DNA of 63,043 bases, taken from assembly GCA_017624835.1 (NCBI GenBank), contig JAGAMG010000020.1, forward strand, positions 1 to 63,043, in the 5' to 3' direction. The DNA is from Lachnospiraceae bacterium (GTDB taxonomy: Bacteria > Bacillota > Clostridia > Lachnospirales > Lachnospiraceae). Numbering within the stretch: the stretch's first letter is position 1; each line of letters starts with the position of its first letter. Position numbers and translations under genes: made by a program. Of the stretch, positions 34,538-44,335 are shown in pieces. The notes below the pieces were generated by a model, which saw nothing but the letters and a program-made list of their open reading frames with translations, had not been told where the DNA came from and did no database searches.

Positions 34538-36031
34538 TTATTCCTCCGGCACCTGTACCGCAGCAGCACTCTTAAACTTAGCCACTTCTTTTGCAGCCTG
34601 TGGAATGGCAATATTAGTTCCCGCACCGGCAATACAGCCACCGGGACATGCCATACCTTCAATAAGACAGCCATTCATTTTTCCTGCCTTAGCGAGAAGC
34701 AGCACCTTTTTACATTCTGCCAGACTCTCTGCATGCTCTATGCGCACTTCTGTGCCGGGATAATACTTCTCAATACATTCCTCAATGGCACTGGCAACAC
34801 CGCCTGCAACACCATAACCACGTCCTGCTCCGGTAGCATCCTGCATTTTGTCCATTGCTTCTATCTCTTCCAAAAGGATGCCCTTAGCTTCAAACATTCC
34901 TACCAATTCCTCAAATGTAATTACAAAATCCACATCGGAACGGACGGTTCTTCGACTTGCTTCCAGCTTTTTGGAGGCACAGGGTCCGATAAATACTACA
35001 GAAGCATCAGGGTGCTCTTTTTTAATAATCCGGGCAGTTGCCACCATGGGAGTCAATTCATTACTGATTTTATCAATAGTCTCAGGAAAAAGATTCTTTG
35101 CCATCACTGACCAGGAAGGACAACAGGAGGTCAGTGCAAACGTCTGATTGCCGCTTGCCACCTCCTTTACATAATGCTCTGCCTCTGCCATACAGCCAAT
35201 ATCTGCACCGATGGCAGTCTCATAAACATCCTCAAATCCCAGCTCTTTTAATGCTGTTTTAAACATATCAGGAGTTACCTTTGGACCAAACTGTCCCACA
35301 AAAGCTGGTGCTACCTGAGCAATTATTTTCCGCCCTGACTGCATGGCACGAATCAACTGGAAAATCTGGGACTTATCCGCAATGGCACCAAAAGGACAGC
35401 TTACCATACACTGACCACAGGATACACACATATCATTATCAATGGTTGCCCGACCCACACGGTCGGATTTTATCGCATTAACACCACAGGCAGTCTTACA
35501 GGGACGCTCCTTGTGACAGATGGCATCATAGGGACAGATTGCCTTACACTTTCCACATTTAATACATTTCTCCTGATCTATCACGGACTTCCCGTTTACC
35601 ATGCTGATTGCCCCTTTGGGACAGACACTCTGGCAGGGATGTGCCAGACATCCCATACAGGAATCCGTGATTTCATATTTATTTTCAGGGCAGGCATTAC
35701 AAGCAGAGGGGATTACCTGCATCAAAGGAGGCTCATAATATTTCTCATCAATATTACTCTCTTCCAGTCCCTCTGTCAGATGTCCCGGGCGCTCTCTGTT
35801 TTCGGGACGCAAACTCATTCCCATTGCCAAACGAATGCGCTCACGGATAATGGCACGTTCACGATATACGCCCTCTCCATGATTTGACTCGTCCAAATCA
35901 ACCATGATATAAGGAAGAGCCTCCATATCATCCTTTAAATTGGTAGAATGATATGCCAGATTGGCAACCTCCTTAAAAACACTTCTTCTTTTTTGTCTTA
36001 CAGGGGTATCAATACCTCTCATGCTACTCAT
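34538..36031 (-). CDS. Monomeric [FeFe]-hydrogenase
   Basis: 497 aa. Reversible hydrogen formation with ferredoxin-like electron input. The N-terminal third holds ferredoxin Cys sets: CNACPENKYEITDSCMGC, CLAHPCQSVCPKG, CIKCGKCKAICP and CVSCGQCMVSCP. The H-cluster domain has L1 TSCCPSW (about 311), L2 GPCASKK, where most enzymes have MPC, and L3 EGMACPGGCIAGAG (about 460). All four cluster Cys are present. No maturases (HydE, F, G) and no NADH partner genes are close, so it is an orphan gene. The L2 change suggests one of the less-studied stand-alone groups; sensing rather than bulk hydrogen production is possible. Confidence 0.9.
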   Translation of the reverse strand: MSSMRGIDTPVRQKRRSVFKEVANLAYHSTNLKDDMEALPYIMVDLDESNHGEGVYRERAIIRERIRLAMGMSLRPENRERPGHLTEGLEESNIDEKYYEPPLMQVIPSACNACPENKYEITDSCMGCLAHPCQSVCPKGAISMVNGKSVIDQEKCIKCGKCKAICPYDAICHKERPCKTACGVNAIKSDRVGRATIDNDMCVSCGQCMVSCPFGAIADKSQIFQLIRAMQSGRKIIAQVAPAFVGQFGPKVTPDMFKTALKELGFEDVYETAIGADIGCMAEAEHYVKEVASGNQTFALTSCCPSWSVMAKNLFPETIDKISNELTPMVATARIIKKEHPDASVVFIGPCASKKLEASRRTVRSDVDFVITFEELVGMFEAKGILLEEIEAMDKMQDATGAGRGYGVAGGVASAIEECIEKYYPGTEVRIEHAESLAECKKVLLLAKAGKMNGCLIEGMACPGGCIAGAGTNIAIPQAAKEVAKFKSAAAVQVPEE

Positions 36032-36124
36032 TTGTAATCCTGCCTTTCACAACTTTGATATTTTTTTAACATTCTTTCTTGTTATATTTAATCATAAAGT
36101 TATAAGAAAAGCAAGGGGAATATC

Positions 36125-36157
36125 CAAAAAAGCCAAGGCAGATTTCTCCGCCTTGAC
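36125..36157 (-). terminator. Terminator of the rhamnogalacturonan enzyme operon
   Basis: Minus-strand stem GTCAAGGC / GCCTTGGC (one G-T pair) with a 10-nt loop, followed by TTTTTTGG. It begins 20 bp after the PL11 stop. Confidence 0.8.
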
Positions 36158-36176
36158 TTCCTATCAAAAATCCATA

Positions 36177-38612
36177 TTAAAACTTCTCCGGCAGCACATT
36201 CTTAAAGTCCATATCACTACCATAATAAAAGCTGGGATATCCGGGCTGATTATAGCAGTTATTCTGCCATGCCACGCCACAGCGGTACTGGGTATCCTGC
36301 AATAATGTAATGAGCTTATGCTCCGTCACATCCGTATTCATGAAAATACGAAGAGCACTGTTGTCCTCTGTGCGAAGAATCATTTCCTCACGGAAATCAC
36401 CAAAAATATCCGCTACCAGACAGGCATTTCCCTTGGTTCCGTTATTGGTCATAACACCCTCAGGCTGCAGCATTACTCCATGAATATTGTCATTGATAAC
36501 ACCACGATGGTTACCGCCGACAAAATCCGCTCCATCGGTTACCTGAGTGGTTAAATCAGCAGCCCAATAAATACGCTGATTAGTTCCCAAAATACGACAA
36601 TCCAATTTATTTCCCTTACAATCATAAGTATCATTTACCCAAACCTGCAAGCCGGGGATATCTTTATCAATCTTTCCAATCATGCAACGTCCTAAATCCT
36701 TGGTAGCATACTCCCCAAAGAATGCCTTTCCGGTTTCTGCATCACGAAGCGCATAACCATAGGGCACTGCTGCACCACCCTCAAATACATTAAATATCTG
36801 AAGTCCCGGTCTGTCAGGATCGATTTTTGCCACATGCATGGCATCTCCATGCCCCAGCTTTGCATAAACTCCGTCAGGACGATAATCATATGCACTGTAA
36901 AGCACGGAACCGTCATGGTCAATCACAGCAGCACCATAAATGATTTCCATACAGCCATCACCGTCCACATCGGCAGTGGAAAGACTGTGATTACCCTGTC
37001 CTGCCAAAATGCCATATACCGGGTCAGTTCCTGTAATCTCATGAATCTCTCTGTCATCAAAAGGATTGGTCATGGGTACAAATCCACTGTCGATACTGAA
37101 ATATTCACGGAATTTATTTTCAAAGAAATCATATGCCACTATGGTAGTTCTGGTATAGTAACCACGGCAAATAATCAGGTAAGGTCTTTCTCCATCCAAA
37201 TATGCCACGCCGGACAAAAATCTGTCCACTCGATTACAGGGCTCAATTCTGGGGAATGCATAATCTCCCCACATAAGACCATCATCCACACGTCCATACT
37301 TAAAAGGAATGGTCTGCAATTCCTCTCCGTCTCCGGCAAACATAGTCAGGTATTCAGGACCTTCATAAATAAATCCTTCAAATTCTGTCAACACATTTTT
37401 ACCACTCTTCGCAGGGGCATATTCTGTTATAAAATAATCTGCCAATGCCAGCGCATCCTCATGGGACAAAGGATAGGTATATTTTACATCAATGCCAAAG
37501 CATTCCTCCAAGGTCTTAGGCCACTGTCCTCTTACTACCTCAGGATGCTCCTGCCAGCCTTCAAAGGTCTTTGCCATATGTTGACGATACCCTTCTGCAT
37601 CACATACAAAATTACTTTCATGAGTAACACCCTTTGCAATATCCTCTGCAGGCATGGTTACAAAAAATTCCTTCTTTACACTACCATCCCCATTATAAAT
37701 AGTCATTTTGGTGCCGGGAGCAGTCTTTACCGCCATTTCAGCCATACCGTCATTATTAAAATCATATACCATGAACTGGGTATAATGAGCACCTGAACGG
37801 ATATTTACACCCATATCCAATCTCCAAAGGAGCTGACCATCCAGCTTATAACAATCCAAGAAACACTTTCCGGTATAACCTCTGTGAGATACATCATGGG
37901 AATTGGTAGGATCCCACTTTACGATATATTCGTATTCGCCATCTCCATCCACATCTCCGATACTACAATCGTTTGCGTTATAGGTAAAGGCCTCTCCCGC
38001 AGGTGTTACGCCACCCTCCGGCTGCTTTATGGGAATATCCAGATATTCTTTATCCCAGGGCTTCACGGTTTCACTAGTTTTCTGAGTAGCACTTACTTCA
38101 CTACCATCCTCACTGACAGCTTCCACATAGTAAGAATCCTCCTTACCACCATCCTTATCCAGATAATTGGTGCTGTCCGTTACCAAGGCAATGGGCTGTC
38201 CGTTTCGATACACTTGAAAGTTTACTCCGGTAAGTCCGGTGGCAGAATAACCGTCTACTTCATCTACAAACAATCTCCAGCTTAAGAACACACCATTCTT
38301 AACTGCAACTGCCTGTAAACCTCTGTTTAGCTTCTCAAGCTGTCTGTGAAATACCTTTTTAACAGGGGTTTTTAACACTTCACTACTTTTTATCTCTTCT
38401 CCCGCCTTATAAGCAGCCACCTTTACATAATGAGGCACATGAGTTGCTTTCTGTAAGGTATACTCACATTCTGTGGTTTCTTTCATTTTGCGGTACTCCA
38501 CCGTTTTTGTATCCACATCGGACCAAAATACAGCATAGCTGTCCGCTCCTTCTATGGATTCCCATAAAAGCTCTACATAACTATCTTCCAAATTTTTAAT
38601 TGCTAAATTCAT
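36177..38612 (-). CDS. PL11-family rhamnogalacturonan lyase, intracellular
   Basis: 811 aa. Cleaves rhamnogalacturonan-I by beta-elimination. N-terminal fibronectin-like modules (about 1-195) precede the eight-bladed propeller. Family marks: GDVDGDGEYEYIVKWDPTNS, GKCFLDCYKLDGQLLWRLDM, GAHYTQFMVYDFNNDGMAEM and STADVDGDGCMEIIYGA, with many DxDxDG-type calcium loops. Unlike secreted YesW there is no signal peptide. The ATG at 38612 has AAAGGA upstream and sits inside a longer ORF without support. It therefore resembles the cytoplasmic YesX type. Last gene of the operon, followed by a terminator. Confidence 0.93.
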   Translation of the reverse strand: MNLAIKNLEDSYVELLWESIEGADSYAVFWSDVDTKTVEYRKMKETTECEYTLQKATHVPHYVKVAAYKAGEEIKSSEVLKTPVKKVFHRQLEKLNRGLQAVAVKNGVFLSWRLFVDEVDGYSATGLTGVNFQVYRNGQPIALVTDSTNYLDKDGGKEDSYYVEAVSEDGSEVSATQKTSETVKPWDKEYLDIPIKQPEGGVTPAGEAFTYNANDCSIGDVDGDGEYEYIVKWDPTNSHDVSHRGYTGKCFLDCYKLDGQLLWRLDMGVNIRSGAHYTQFMVYDFNNDGMAEMAVKTAPGTKMTIYNGDGSVKKEFFVTMPAEDIAKGVTHESNFVCDAEGYRQHMAKTFEGWQEHPEVVRGQWPKTLEECFGIDVKYTYPLSHEDALALADYFITEYAPAKSGKNVLTEFEGFIYEGPEYLTMFAGDGEELQTIPFKYGRVDDGLMWGDYAFPRIEPCNRVDRFLSGVAYLDGERPYLIICRGYYTRTTIVAYDFFENKFREYFSIDSGFVPMTNPFDDREIHEITGTDPVYGILAGQGNHSLSTADVDGDGCMEIIYGAAVIDHDGSVLYSAYDYRPDGVYAKLGHGDAMHVAKIDPDRPGLQIFNVFEGGAAVPYGYALRDAETGKAFFGEYATKDLGRCMIGKIDKDIPGLQVWVNDTYDCKGNKLDCRILGTNQRIYWAADLTTQVTDGADFVGGNHRGVINDNIHGVMLQPEGVMTNNGTKGNACLVADIFGDFREEMILRTEDNSALRIFMNTDVTEHKLITLLQDTQYRCGVAWQNNCYNQPGYPSFYYGSDMDFKNVLPEKF

Positions 38613-38699
38613 ATTTTGTCCTTTCCATGCAGTCCACCTTTGTAAAACCTTCAACTGCATTAAAGCTTGTTTACCTATTGCATAAATCCATGCGCTTTA

Positions 38700-39833
38700 C
38701 TACCATATAAGGAAATCCTTTCCTAACACCCTTAAAATACCTTCTAACAGGAAATAATCCCCATAGATAATAGGTACTTCCCTGTCGGATGCCCTGTCAT
38801 ATCTGGCGGAACCATGGGTTAATATACCATCCTCTTCCACATTCCAATTGCAGAATCTCTCCGTCAGTCTTTGTAATAATTTGATTGCCGCCGACACATA
38901 CAGCTCCTTTTCATACTCTGTAACATGCTCCGCCAGCTCCAATAAGCCACAGGCAGCACAGGCAGCCGCTGTAGTATCATAATAAACAGGCTCCTTAGGA
39001 GCTCTGAAATCTATCACCACATCAAAATCATTCATTGCCGCATTGGCAATAAAGTAATGGGCACTGCGCTTTGCAGCATCCAAATATGCGTCTTTTCCGG
39101 TGTAACGATAGGATAATGCCATACCATAAATTGCCCAGGACTGTCCCCTTGTCCAGGAGGAACCCTTCCCATATCCCTGTCCACCGGGCTTATCAATACA
39201 TTCTCCGGTTTTCGGGTCAAACACCACAATATGATTACTGGAGCCATCCGGCCGCAGGATATGTTCCATAGCAGTATCCGCATGGGTCATGGCAAGCTGT
39301 TTCCAAGAGGGATTTCCGCCTATCTCACTGCCCCAATACAACAAAGGCAAATTCATTAAACAATCAATAATGGCTACCGTCGGTCCTTGATTCCATGCTT
39401 TAAAGAAACCTCCCATTGGCTGAAAACGACTGGCAAGCAGGGCTGCCGCATGAAGCCCTCGCGCCTTGGAAACAGCATCCTGCTTCAATCGATAATCCGC
39501 AACCGCGGTGTGTAACCACATAAAGCCCAAATCATGATCCACACCCTCGTAGGCTTCCAATGCCTTATCCAAACGTTCCTCCACTTTACGGGCTGTTTCT
39601 GCATAGCGTTCTTCTTTGGTGGCATGATACATCTGCCATAAAATACCGCCCCAGAAGCCATTGGTCCACCAGGTAAGCGCCTTCTCACCCATATCCTCAT
39701 ACCGACCATTTACCGGTATATAAGGCATAGAAGAACCCACTCTTTTCTCTTCCTCTGAAAGCTTGGCAGACAGCTTTTCCCAAGTATCCTTAGCCCAATT
39801 CAGAACTGATTCATCCAATTGATACTTCTCCAT
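38700..39833 (-). CDS. GH88 unsaturated glucuronyl/galacturonyl hydrolase
   Basis: 377 aa, the same length as the well-known UGL of Bacillus sp. GL1. An alpha/alpha barrel that removes the unsaturated uronic acid left by a lyase, here probably that of PL11. Marks: WWTNGFWGGILWQMY (about 55), the catalytic Asp region DHDLGFMWLHTAVADYRLKQ (about 99), and SSWTRGQSWAIYGMALSY (about 230). No signal peptide. It lies 87 bp upstream of PL11 on the same strand. GH105 (YteR type) is the closest alternative, but the HDLGFM and TRGQSWAIYG motifs favour GH88. Confidence 0.9.
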   Translation of the reverse strand: MEKYQLDESVLNWAKDTWEKLSAKLSEEEKRVGSSMPYIPVNGRYEDMGEKALTWWTNGFWGGILWQMYHATKEERYAETARKVEERLDKALEAYEGVDHDLGFMWLHTAVADYRLKQDAVSKARGLHAAALLASRFQPMGGFFKAWNQGPTVAIIDCLMNLPLLYWGSEIGGNPSWKQLAMTHADTAMEHILRPDGSSNHIVVFDPKTGECIDKPGGQGYGKGSSWTRGQSWAIYGMALSYRYTGKDAYLDAAKRSAHYFIANAAMNDFDVVIDFRAPKEPVYYDTTAAACAACGLLELAEHVTEYEKELYVSAAIKLLQRLTERFCNWNVEEDGILTHGSARYDRASDREVPIIYGDYFLLEGILRVLGKDFLIW

Positions 39834-39888
39834 ACTCGCCTCCTACTTCTATTATTCTATGATTTTTCCACACTCTATGTAAGCCGCT

Positions 39889-41661
39889 TTAGACATAGCT
39901 TCCTGCTTCCACATAAGTTTCCATTTCTACTACACCGGGCTTTATTTCACAAACCCGGGCAGGTATCCTTGTCAAAGGAAAATTTAGATTGGTATTGGGG
40001 GAGGCATTTATAATCAGAGCACTTCCTTGATTATCCTGTCCCTGTAGAAAAGCAACCCTACTGAAGCCCTTTGCATCCTTTACCATTACATTTGTCATAC
40101 TGCCCTTTGTCTTTTCGTCAACGTAGTTTTTCCAATCTGCCCACTCATCCACATTACTTTCCACTAAAAGCTTTGTTTCTTCCGGCTCATAGGGATAGGC
40201 AAAGCCACAATCATAGCAAATGCACTCTATATTACTTTCAATCCGATGGGTTCTGATATGTCCCTTTACAGTAGGGGAAATTTTTGTCTCCACCATAATG
40301 CCGGGATAAGGTGACCACTTGGTCCAAACCTCTTTTTCTGTAATACGATACTCCTCACACCTTCTGCGGACATATAGCATCCCCTGCACTTCAAAAGCAA
40401 GCATGGAATCCGGCGCACAGTCATTTATATTACAGTAGGAACGGGGCACGGAAAAACCATATTTAGTGGAATAAGCAAACTTTTCGTACTTTTCTGCATC
40501 ATGGGTATAGGGTAAAACAGAATACTGCCCTGCGGTATAAGCAATCACATTATCCGGCTGGCTTGCTATCAGCATATCCGCCTCTGAAAGCAAGTTCAAG
40601 GACTCCTTTTTCGGCAATGGTTCCTCTTTAGCTTCCCAAAAGGGATGTTCCTTAGGAAGTGCCAAAAAAGCAAATGCCTTAAAAGCCCAATAGGGTGAGC
40701 CGGGGGCGTTATAGCCCTCGGACATCATCAAATTGGGATATTGATAGCCCACTGTCAGCACACCGCCGTGGTCAAATATGGGCTGGGACATCCAGAATCG
40801 TAAATGTCTTCCTAAAATTCCCTTTAATACCCCTAAAGAAAATCCTTCTACCTCCGTCATAATATAAGCACTCCAAAAAGCAGCCTGCCCAAAACGATAG
40901 GTCAAAGATCTTCCAAAAGGAAGTGCCCTTCCCTCTTCATCAAACCAATAGATAAAGGTTTCTGCAAACTTTCTTGCCCGCTCCCTATAAAGGATACTTC
41001 TCTCAGGGTCATTTCCCTTTTCATAATAGGCATAGAGCATACAATAATATTGAATGGCAAAGGAACTGTAATAATCCTTCTGGGGACGCTTTCCATCGGA
41101 ATACCAGCCGTTTCCAAGATAAAAGCTGTCGTACTTTTCAATGGCCTCCTGCATCCTCTCAGGACTATACCTTCTACCCAGCTTTTTTAATGCCAGATTC
41201 GTCAGGGTATTAAAAAACTGCCAATTATTTTCCGCCTGGGAATACAGATTTATCTGATACAGCCAATTAGACAGATTAGTCTTTTGCTGCTCTGTCAGAG
41301 GCTCCCATAAAAGCTCCGGTATTAAAAGTAATCCATTACTGATGGCAGCCATTTCTACCATACGCTGATCCTTATTCTGTAAGTCCCCCCAATATTCTTC
41401 ATGCTCCGGGTTGGTGCCATTACATAAGCCTTCTATGATAATGGGCAGTAAACTCTTATCTTCACCGCCCCCCTTCCAATAGGGTACCAACCCCCAGAGG
41501 ATACGGGAAAAGCCTTCCATTCCCGCAATCCTGTGACCATATCCGGCTGCAAAGCTCCCAAGCTCCAGACGACTCTTCCCGGCACTGAAATACAGCTTTA
41601 AGGGTTCCACCATTTGCAAAAGCATGTTTTCATAATACGCCTTATTATATTCTTGAATCAT
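39889..41661 (-). CDS. DUF2264 protein
   Basis: 590 aa, cytoplasmic. DUF2264 covers about 1-370, an alpha/alpha toroid typical of carbohydrate-active enzymes. Visible marks are GYGHRIAGMEGFSRILWGLV (about 42), WYSDGKRPQKDYYSSFAIQY, GRSLTYRFGQAAFWSA and SPYWAFKAFAFLALP. A beta-rich C-terminal part follows. Some DUF2264 proteins have, from memory, been linked to the glucuronidase family GH154. I could not check this and give no reaction. Position between PcRGLX-like and GH88 genes supports a role on rhamnogalacturonan side chains or unsaturated ends. GAGGA precedes the ATG. Confidence 0.87.
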   Translation of the reverse strand: MIQEYNKAYYENMLLQMVEPLKLYFSAGKSRLELGSFAAGYGHRIAGMEGFSRILWGLVPYWKGGGEDKSLLPIIIEGLCNGTNPEHEEYWGDLQNKDQRMVEMAAISNGLLLIPELLWEPLTEQQKTNLSNWLYQINLYSQAENNWQFFNTLTNLALKKLGRRYSPERMQEAIEKYDSFYLGNGWYSDGKRPQKDYYSSFAIQYYCMLYAYYEKGNDPERSILYRERARKFAETFIYWFDEEGRALPFGRSLTYRFGQAAFWSAYIMTEVEGFSLGVLKGILGRHLRFWMSQPIFDHGGVLTVGYQYPNLMMSEGYNAPGSPYWAFKAFAFLALPKEHPFWEAKEEPLPKKESLNLLSEADMLIASQPDNVIAYTAGQYSVLPYTHDAEKYEKFAYSTKYGFSVPRSYCNINDCAPDSMLAFEVQGMLYVRRRCEEYRITEKEVWTKWSPYPGIMVETKISPTVKGHIRTHRIESNIECICYDCGFAYPYEPEETKLLVESNVDEWADWKNYVDEKTKGSMTNVMVKDAKGFSRVAFLQGQDNQGSALIINASPNTNLNFPLTRIPARVCEIKPGVVEMETYVEAGSYV

Positions 41662-41672
41662 ACCACTATCCT

Positions 41673-44300
41673 CTATGCCTTACGGAAAAAAATAGGATTC
41701 ATTCCTTCCACCAGTTTTTCTGCCTCTTCCATAGTAGGCGGAAGCTTATCCTTGATAAATTCAAGTACCATAATCACATTCAGACAGAACTGTGCTACAA
41801 AATTTGTGGTACTCCATGGAATTTCAACCAATGCTTCCTTATTGCCACAATTTGCTGTCTTTATCATTTGGAAGCCTTCATGGTTTCCATCCTGAATCAT
41901 GGTTTGTAACAAAATTCTCCAGGTTCTCATGGCTGTTGCATCATCCTTTAAGTAAGCTGCACCATATGCCGCCACAGAGGATGCCATAAAGGGCAGTGAA
42001 AATTCTCTGTCGCCGATAAGACCGTTGGACTCTTTTAACTGCTCTTCTCTGGGAAGATAATAAAACCGTCCCAAATCAGCCACCATACGTTTCCATTCTT
42101 CATCTTCCAGCAAATCTGCCATTTCTGTCCATACGGAAGGTGCTCCCATACATACCTGTAAATGACAGCCTCCGGTGGTACGCTCTCCTATATAGCGTAA
42201 ATGACAGGTAGCAGGATCAAACTCAAAATCAGGACCTGATACCAGCTTTAAGGGTGCCTTTTTCAAATCCTCGATTCCTACCATAATCTTATCCCGATAC
42301 TTTGTATCGTTGAAACGCTCCCACTGAGTCATCCAGTTGGAACATAAGGAAGACCAATCAGGACCACTTCTTGCATGGCTGGGGTAAACCATATCCTTTT
42401 TATCAAAGAAATCTCCCAAAGGATCCTTATTTAAAAAGCTCATTTCATTATCCTTAAGTTCTTCAAAAATATCCTCCAGACGACGGTCTCCTGTCAGATA
42501 ATAATAATATCTGTGGTGAGCAGCCATGGCAATTCGAGCTTCCTTACAAGGACATCCCCAATGACGCACATTATGTCTGGATCCCAGTCCCTTGTACTTG
42601 CCCATATGATATACATCCACCTCAGAGGTATGTCTGGAAAGCTTTTCAGCCAGCGTAAAGACATCCTCCCTACCGGTTCTCATAAAGTACAGCCATAACC
42701 AGAGAGTAGGTACCAACTCCGTATTATCCCAGGCCCAACCGCCTCTGTCATACATCCATTGGTGACGTCTTGCATCATAGGTATGCATAAAATCTCCATA
42801 ATTAAACATGCCGTACCAATTTCGCTGTTCTACTTCATTTTTATAAAATTCAAAGGCCGTTTCCAGCTGTTTTTCCAGCCAAACTTCCATCTCATTTTCC
42901 CCTTTACAAGGAAGGGACCAATAACCAAAAGCCTTCATTTCATGATAAAACTCCGGTGTTCCTACATAAACACAAGGATGATTGGTCTGCTGGGTAAAGA
43001 GCTCCAATTCAGAATCCTCAGGAATACGATTTTCGAAAAAGCTGATGGTGCATTCATTGGTACAGGCAATTCCTACCGGAGTTGCCCCCTTATAATCATA
43101 GCCTTCATAACAAACCTTATTGTAACCTCTATTGGCATAATGTCTGAAATCCATAGTCTGTGCACTGGGAGACCAAAACCAGATACTACATTCTGCCATA
43201 TCACCATCCAGATTCTTTACAGTATAACCGGAAGGATACTTTTCCCAGAAATCGCGAATACACACAAAGGCTCCGCCATTTTCAGAAGCCACTGCCAAAC
43301 CACCCTTGGTACGATTTCCATGAAGGGATTCAATATAGCAGCAGTTATCCGGTGCCAGCTTCTTCTTAATTGCAAAATGACTGACACTGTCCTGACAAAT
43401 ATCATACTCACTCCAGAAAGGCATATCCTGTAGCACCTTATTTACTGTGGCAAGCTCCTCACCCTCTAAGGAAAGAAGCTCTCCCCGCATCTGCTTTTCA
43501 TAAATATGTACCGGTACTCTGGGAATCCAGGAAATCAATTGCGCCATAGGCTCATGGAATACTCCATAATCCCCTGTAAGCTTAATATGGCGGTTATAAA
43601 TCTCTCCTGCAAGAGGCATATCAAATACAATACCAAGTCCTTTCAAGAAATCCTTATCCTCATCCCCATCATATAAAAAGGTATGGGTAAATTCCAAATT
43701 GGGACAATTGTAGGCAAGCTTCATGCGAATGATAAAGGGCATCTTTTCTGTACCATCCTCATCCACATGAGTTCCCTCATATTTAATAATGCATTCTAAC
43801 TGACCCTGCTCTTCAATTGTTACTAAGTCAATACGTCCCTGATATTTCTTTTCTACCTTTGCAGAATATTTTCCCTCTAAAACCATGGGTTCTTCCAGCA
43901 TAAGCACCGGTCTGCCCTTATAAGCATGCTCCTTCCCGGACTGAACGATGGTTTCAAACAGATAATCTCCGCCCTTGGGAATTGTGACAGAAAGCAAACC
44001 GGCATCAACCATAAGGGTATTTTCGGATTCTGTTACTTTCATGCCCTCCTTTATCGGTGCAGGGTTGCCCAGCACTACCTCCATACCGGCTCCCAATAAC
44101 CGGGAATCGGCCGTATGAGCCGTCCACTTTACACTGCCATCCTGCCAATAAGCAGTTACTCGGGACTGCATGGGTACCTCTTCTCCCTGCTCATTATGGC
44201 AGATATACTGTGTCGTTTCCTGACAGCTTCCCTTTTCCCACATACATCCCCAGGTAGTATATCCCGGACTTTCCGTCTTTCTCAAATTATGTAGCTTCAT
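41673..44300 (-). CDS. PcRGLX/YetA-like protein (exo-rhamnogalacturonan lyase family)
   Basis: 875 aa, cytoplasmic. The N-terminus (TWGCMWEKGSCQETTQYICH, then VPMQSRVTAYWQDGSVKWTA) is the first of three domains seen in B. subtilis YetA and the fungal exo-lyase PcRGLX (PL26). The middle part has RGGWAWDNTELVPTLWLWLY and HNVRHWGCPCKEARIAMAAH, an alpha/alpha toroid. I start at the ATG at 44300 since GGAGGT lies seven bases upstream. Most likely acts on rhamnogalacturonan-I oligosaccharides from their ends. Bacterial members are little tested, so the exact activity is inference. Confidence 0.85.
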   Translation of the reverse strand: MKLHNLRKTESPGYTTWGCMWEKGSCQETTQYICHNEQGEEVPMQSRVTAYWQDGSVKWTAHTADSRLLGAGMEVVLGNPAPIKEGMKVTESENTLMVDAGLLSVTIPKGGDYLFETIVQSGKEHAYKGRPVLMLEEPMVLEGKYSAKVEKKYQGRIDLVTIEEQGQLECIIKYEGTHVDEDGTEKMPFIIRMKLAYNCPNLEFTHTFLYDGDEDKDFLKGLGIVFDMPLAGEIYNRHIKLTGDYGVFHEPMAQLISWIPRVPVHIYEKQMRGELLSLEGEELATVNKVLQDMPFWSEYDICQDSVSHFAIKKKLAPDNCCYIESLHGNRTKGGLAVASENGGAFVCIRDFWEKYPSGYTVKNLDGDMAECSIWFWSPSAQTMDFRHYANRGYNKVCYEGYDYKGATPVGIACTNECTISFFENRIPEDSELELFTQQTNHPCVYVGTPEFYHEMKAFGYWSLPCKGENEMEVWLEKQLETAFEFYKNEVEQRNWYGMFNYGDFMHTYDARRHQWMYDRGGWAWDNTELVPTLWLWLYFMRTGREDVFTLAEKLSRHTSEVDVYHMGKYKGLGSRHNVRHWGCPCKEARIAMAAHHRYYYYLTGDRRLEDIFEELKDNEMSFLNKDPLGDFFDKKDMVYPSHARSGPDWSSLCSNWMTQWERFNDTKYRDKIMVGIEDLKKAPLKLVSGPDFEFDPATCHLRYIGERTTGGCHLQVCMGAPSVWTEMADLLEDEEWKRMVADLGRFYYLPREEQLKESNGLIGDREFSLPFMASSVAAYGAAYLKDDATAMRTWRILLQTMIQDGNHEGFQMIKTANCGNKEALVEIPWSTTNFVAQFCLNVIMVLEFIKDKLPPTMEEAEKLVEGMNPIFFRKA

Positions 44301-44335
44301 AAGCAATACCTCCATTATTAAAAATAGTTATTACT

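Noticed and set aside
36834-37796. Long plus-strand ORF of 320 codons
   Set aside because: It is fully antisense to the PL11 propeller, low in recognisable motifs and without ribosome site; the same holds for the other long plus-strand frames within minus-strand genes.
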